Shown here in pieces: positions 21,300 through 24,561 of a DNA stretch of 24,561 nucleotides. The stretch covers positions 1-24,561 of the forward strand of contig CAZWNO010000058.1 in the NCBI GenBank assembly GCA_964635845.1, written 5' to 3'. Each line of letters starts with the position of its first letter. Positions within the stretch are counted from its first letter, which is position 1. This DNA is from SZUA-365 sp964635845. GTDB lineage: Bacteria > Bacteroidota > Ignavibacteria > SZUA-365. The notes under the pieces were generated by a model that saw only the letters and a list, made by a program, of their open reading frames with translations, did no database searches and had not been told where the DNA came from. The translations under genes were made by a program, and so were the position numbers.

Positions 21300-23558
21300 G
21301 TGAAGCGGGTATTCCTGCTGCTGCTCCTCATCGCCTCCGCCGCCACGGCGCAGGTGGGGACGTGGCACACATATACGGACATGAAACTGGTTCGCGATGT
21401 CGTCGCGGACGCGGACGGCTACTGGGCGGCCACGACTGGAGGAGTGTTTCATGCGCGGCCCGACGGCAGTTCCGAGCGCTACACGAACGTGGACGGACTG
21501 TCGGCGATCGACTACACTGCCATCGCGATCGATGCAGGCGGCGTGATCGTCGCAGGGGCGTCCACGGGCATGATCAACGTGTACAGGCCCGGATCCGGCT
21601 GGGACGAGGTCGCGGACATCTCGCGTGCCGAGGAGATTCCCGCGCGCGGCATCACGACGATTGTGATCCGGAGCGGGATGGCCTATATCGGGACAGAGTT
21701 CGGTCTCGCGGTGTACGATCTCGCGCGGCGGGAATTCGGAGACACGTATCAGAAATTCGGCACGCTGCCACTGCGCAGCAGGGTGAACGCGGTGCATTTC
21801 GACGGCGCGCGCATCTGGGTCGCCACCGCGGCCGGTGTGGCGGTGGGAGATCTGAACAATATCAACCTGAAGGATCCGGCCGCCTGGACATCCTGGGATG
21901 CCGACAACGGCCAGTCGTTCGGCAACGTCAAGGACGTCCTGGTGTACGACGGCGCGCCGCTGGCGATCATCTCGAACAATACCATCGTGCGCGACAACGG
22001 CAGCGCATGGCTGCCATGGGTCGCACCTCCGAGCGGCAGCATTCTCCGCATGGCCGCGCATGACGGGATCCTGTACATGATCACAGACCTCGGGCTGTAC
22101 GAGGTGCACAAGAACACGGAACTGACGCAGTACGGAGATCTCGTCAACCTCCCGGCCTACCCGAACAATACGCGGTTCACCGATCTGTCGATCGGGACCG
22201 ACGGCGTCATGCTGCTCGGCAGCACGTACGGCGTGACCGTCTACCGGCCCGGACAGTCCTGGAATTTCACCAGACCGGATGGTCCGAATTCCAATTTCTT
22301 CCGCGCGCTCGCGGTCGCGGACGACGGTGTGCTCTGGGCTGCATCGGGGATCTCCGATGGTGGTCGCGGTGCCTACTCCTTCGACGGACTGACCTGGTCG
22401 AATCATAGCACCGTGCTCGATCCACGCATCCATACGGATGCGATCACCGGTGTCGCACCCGGGGTGGACGGCACGGTCTGGTTTTCAACCTGGGGAAACG
22501 GCGTATTCCGTCGCGATCCGGACGGATCCACCACCTACTTCGATGGCACGACCACGCCGGGATTTCCGGGGATCAACACCGATTCGTCCTATTTCGCTGT
22601 GCGCGCCGTGCAGTTCGACAACCGGGGAAACCTCTGGGTCCTGCACAACGAATCCGAGTCGGACATGCTCGGCTGCCGCACTCCCTCGGGACAATGGTCC
22701 TTCCTCCGCGATCCATCGCTCCCGGCCGATCTTTTAGTAACCGGCTTCGCCGTCGATCAGTTCGGACAGGTATGGACGATGGTCGATGACGTCGATTTCC
22801 AGGGAATCCTGATATTCGACTCCAACGGAACGCCCGAGTTGAAATCCGACGATACCTGGATCAGGCTCGATGCCGACAACCCTGACGGCCTCAACGCTCA
22901 AGCCGACGTGACCGCGGTCGCGGTCGACCTGCTCGGGGATGTCTGGCTGGGCACCGACCGTGGACTGCGCACGGTGTTCAATCCCACGCAGCCCGACAGG
23001 ATCTCCAAGACATGTTTCAACACACGATGCAATATCGAAAGCCAGTACATCACGTGCATCGCCGTCGATCCTGTGAACAACAAATGGATCGGGACAAAGG
23101 AAGGCGTGTTCGTGCTGACCCCGGACGGCAGCGAAATCCTCGCGCAATACAACATGGAGAACAGCCCCCTGCTCGATAACGAGATCGAGACGATGCTGAT
23201 CCACCCTGTGACCGGTGTCGCCTATATCGCGACGCGTCGAGGACTCTCCAGTCTCGTGACGGCGTACGTCCAGCCCGAGACGACATTCGGCGATCTTGTC
23301 GTCGGACCGAATCCGTTTCGTCCAGGACGTGATGCGCAGCTGATGATCGAGGGCCTGGTCGAGGCGTCCATCATCAAGGTGCTGTCAGTCTCCGGCGACC
23401 TTGTCGCGGAGATCGCCACCCCGGGGGGACGCGTAGGCTTCTGGGACGGCCGCACGAGCAACGGTGACTACGCACCGACGGGTGTCTACTTCATCGTCGC
23501 TGCCGCACCGAACGGTTCGCAGTCGGCCGTGGCGAAAGTCGCGCTGGTGCGCGAATAG
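21300..23558 (+). CDS. PorZ-like double beta-propeller protein with type IX secretion C-terminal domain
   Basis: A 752-residue exported protein. The signal peptide (VKRVFLLLLLIASAATA) is cut before Gln18. Two-component-regulator-type propeller repeats fill most of the length, for example GYWAATTGGVFHARPDG, RIWVATAAGVAVGDL, GTVWFSTWGNGVF and DVWLGTDRGLRTV. The last 85 or so residues form a beta-sandwich sorting domain (VVGPNPFRPG ... IKVLSVSGDLVAEI ... WDGRTSNGDYAPTGVYFI). Opening sequence, length and two-propeller-plus-CTD layout resemble PorZ, the surface component of the type IX system that brings anionic LPS to the sortase in Porphyromonas. A generic propeller cargo protein is the alternative. 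Start: GTG at 21300 has AGGAGA 9 nt upstream; an ATG at 21279, 1 bp after the ribH stop, is also in frame and would add 7 residues. The gene ends at the strong hairpin 23590-23626. Confidence 0.8.
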   Translation: MKRVFLLLLLIASAATAQVGTWHTYTDMKLVRDVVADADGYWAATTGGVFHARPDGSSERYTNVDGLSAIDYTAIAIDAGGVIVAGASTGMINVYRPGSGWDEVADISRAEEIPARGITTIVIRSGMAYIGTEFGLAVYDLARREFGDTYQKFGTLPLRSRVNAVHFDGARIWVATAAGVAVGDLNNINLKDPAAWTSWDADNGQSFGNVKDVLVYDGAPLAIISNNTIVRDNGSAWLPWVAPPSGSILRMAAHDGILYMITDLGLYEVHKNTELTQYGDLVNLPAYPNNTRFTDLSIGTDGVMLLGSTYGVTVYRPGQSWNFTRPDGPNSNFFRALAVADDGVLWAASGISDGGRGAYSFDGLTWSNHSTVLDPRIHTDAITGVAPGVDGTVWFSTWGNGVFRRDPDGSTTYFDGTTTPGFPGINTDSSYFAVRAVQFDNRGNLWVLHNESESDMLGCRTPSGQWSFLRDPSLPADLLVTGFAVDQFGQVWTMVDDVDFQGILIFDSNGTPELKSDDTWIRLDADNPDGLNAQADVTAVAVDLLGDVWLGTDRGLRTVFNPTQPDRISKTCFNTRCNIESQYITCIAVDPVNNKWIGTKEGVFVLTPDGSEILAQYNMENSPLLDNEIETMLIHPVTGVAYIATRRGLSSLVTAYVQPETTFGDLVVGPNPFRPGRDAQLMIEGLVEASIIKVLSVSGDLVAEIATPGGRVGFWDGRTSNGDYAPTGVYFIVAAAPNGSQSAVAKVALVRE

Positions 23559-23587
23559 CCGCCCATCCGGGCCGACGGTTCGAACGG

Positions 23588-23629
23588 GTAATCAAAATCG
23601 TCCGCCGTGAGCGGACGATTTTGATTTAC
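23588..23629. terminator. Bidirectional Rho-independent-type terminator hairpin
   Basis: The arms 23590-23605 and 23611-23626 are a perfect 16-bp inverted repeat around the 5-nt loop CGTGA. Pairing extends outward by three more bases if one base is bulged. The GC-rich top (CGTCCGC/GCGGACG) sits on an A/T-rich base (AATCAAAA/TTTTGATT), so both strands have a T-rich side. It lies exactly between two convergent genes, 31 bp after the PorZ-like stop and 20 bp from the stop of the minus-strand gene. Confidence 0.9.
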
Positions 23630-23646
23630 AGAAGGCGATGGAAATT

Positions 23647-24561
23647 CTAACGAAGGACGATCAATCGCGCGGCTGCGCCGCTGGGAGTTTGCAGCCGGAG
23701 CCAGTACAGTCCGGCCCCCAGTCCATCCAGGGGTAATGTTCGGATGAGGCGCGTGCCTTCCGCGACGGTGGTGGGATCGCTGTAGCGCACCCGTCCGAGC
23801 ATGTCGAAGACTTGCAGCTGATAGGTCGTCCGCATCGCGACAGAGAGCGAGACCGTCAGTGCCTCGTGCGCCGGCTGGGGCCAGATGTCGAGGATCGCGG
23901 GGCTTTCGATCAGCGGCGAAAGGGCGTCGATGCCGGTACCGACGTCGATTGTTCTGAACATCCAGGGTTCGTTCCAATCGCTGGTGCCTCGGGAAGTCGT
24001 GACGTTCAGCCTCCAGTAATAGGTCCAGTAGCTCCACAGTCCTGTCAGCTGCACGGTCGTGCCGACGATCCCCGCGCTGTCGAAGACGATCGCGCTGAAA
24101 TCCGCGTTCGGAGCAACCTGCAGTCTGTACGCGCGCGCGCCGAGCACGGGATACCAGTTCAGCAGTGCGTTGATCGGAACGTCGGGCAGTCCGTCGAACG
24201 GCGTCAGCTGTCTCGGGGGAGCGGGTGCGGTGCTGAATTTCCATGCGCGCGACCAGTCGCTGAACGCGGTCGTGCCGGTGTTGCCGGCGCGGAGCCTCCA
24301 CCAGTAGTCCTTCTCATGCTGGAGTCCCGTGAGCACCGTCGTCAGCCCGGTCAGCCCTGTTTCCTCATGCACGAGGTTCTGGAACTGCTGGTCCGACGCC
24401 ACCTGCACGTGGTAGGCATCGGCGCCGGCGGCCGGATTCCATCGCAGGTTCATCGTCGTCGCCAATCCGATAGCGCCATCGAGGGGCGCGGATGCTATCG
24501 GTACCGGCAGCGTCGTGCCGCTGGTCGTCCCGCTGGTCCTGCCCGGCGTGGCCGCCGGGGT
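23647..24561 (-). CDS. Secreted Fn3-like repeat protein with type IX sorting domain, 5' part beyond the window
   Basis: Partial C-terminal 304 residues; the frame stays open to the window edge with no start needed, so the gene continues beyond 24561. From the edge there is a Thr/Ser/Pro/Gly-rich linker (about 20 residues), then two fibronectin-III-like modules of about 95 residues with the pattern LxWNPxxGAxxYxxQVAxDxxF ... YWWRLRAGN ... SDWSxxWxF, and a second copy starting LLNWYPVLGARAYRLQV. The final 75 or so residues (IWPQPAHEALTVSLS ... YQLQVFDMLGRV ... GLGAGLYWLRLQ ... RLIVLR) are a classical type A CTD that targets proteins through the type IX system to the cell surface. An internal TTG at 24465 should not be taken as the start. 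Function of the whole protein cannot be judged from this part; surface adhesion or a peptidase accessory role is possible. Confidence 0.85.
   Translation of the reverse strand, partial: TPAATPGRTSGTTSGTTLPVPIASAPLDGAIGLATTMNLRWNPAAGADAYHVQVASDQQFQNLVHEETGLTGLTTVLTGLQHEKDYWWRLRAGNTGTTAFSDWSRAWKFSTAPAPPRQLTPFDGLPDVPINALLNWYPVLGARAYRLQVAPNADFSAIVFDSAGIVGTTVQLTGLWSYWTYYWRLNVTTSRGTSDWNEPWMFRTIDVGTGIDALSPLIESPAILDIWPQPAHEALTVSLSVAMRTTYQLQVFDMLGRVRYSDPTTVAEGTRLIRTLPLDGLGAGLYWLRLQTPSGAAARLIVLR

Noticed and set aside
23559..23590. A GGTTCGAAC sequence resembling a tRNA T-arm
   Set aside because: No acceptor, D or anticodon stems can be folded around it, and no CCA-like end follows. It is a short palindrome by chance.

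Overview
The window looks like a chromosomal segment of a GC-rich Bacteroidota/Chlorobi-group bacterium (an Ignavibacteria- or Kapabacteria-like lineage is my best guess, not proven). Four things support this: PorZ-like and sorting-domain proteins of the type IX secretion system, an LptD-type outer-membrane protein, exported proteins whose predicted signal-peptidase cut leaves Gln at +1 (the Bacteroidetes 'Q-rule'), and promoter-like TAnnnT motifs. A run of 10 Ns at 296-305 shows it is an assembled, probably metagenomic, scaffold.

Layout. On the left (1-2810) two minus-strand genes encode an exported C1-family cysteine peptidase, interrupted by the assembly gap, and a dGTPase. From a divergent promoter region at about 2811-2956 the plus strand takes over. 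LptD (2957-5788) comes first, then a 293-bp intergenic stretch holding a large inverted repeat, then a DsbD-type transmembrane thiol reductase (6082-8088). A tight array from 8239 to 18959 follows, probably one operon or a few nested ones. It encodes type II isopentenyl diphosphate isomerase, a polyprenyl (probably GGPP) synthase, HPr, PTS enzyme I, glucose-6-phosphate isomerase, a second unrelated-type phosphoglucose/phosphomannose isomerase, a metallopeptidase/PD40-propeller/outer-membrane-barrel fusion, and a lipoprotein with a PQQ-like propeller. After two back-to-back short-unit repeat arrays (18915-19142 and 19213-19374) come a PEGA-domain membrane protein, a PHP-domain phosphoesterase, lumazine synthase (ribH) and a PorZ-like double-propeller protein. 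A strong two-way terminator hairpin at 23590-23626 separates it from a convergent, truncated Fn3-like protein with a type IX sorting domain.

How it fits together. Much of the content is cell-envelope biology: LPS export, periplasmic thiol chemistry, a candidate outer-membrane peptidase/barrel with its lipoprotein, and type IX secretion. It is mixed with isoprenoid and hexose-phosphate metabolism. No PTS enzyme II is present, so HPr/EI may have a regulatory role (inference).

The most unusual signal is a set of short-unit repeats: an octamer array at 33-72, an inverted pair built on GATTACAC at 5795-5951, a 7/8-mer mosaic at 18915-19142 and a hexamer array at 19213-19374. The last two reach into genes. 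The mosaic supplies the C-terminus and stop codon of the lipoprotein and the apparent start codon of the PEGA gene, and the hexamer array appears to encode the hydrophobic core of that PEGA protein's signal sequence. I see no phage, insertion sequence, CRISPR, tRNA or rRNA. No gene-free stretch exceeds 300 bases; the longest is 5789-6081.
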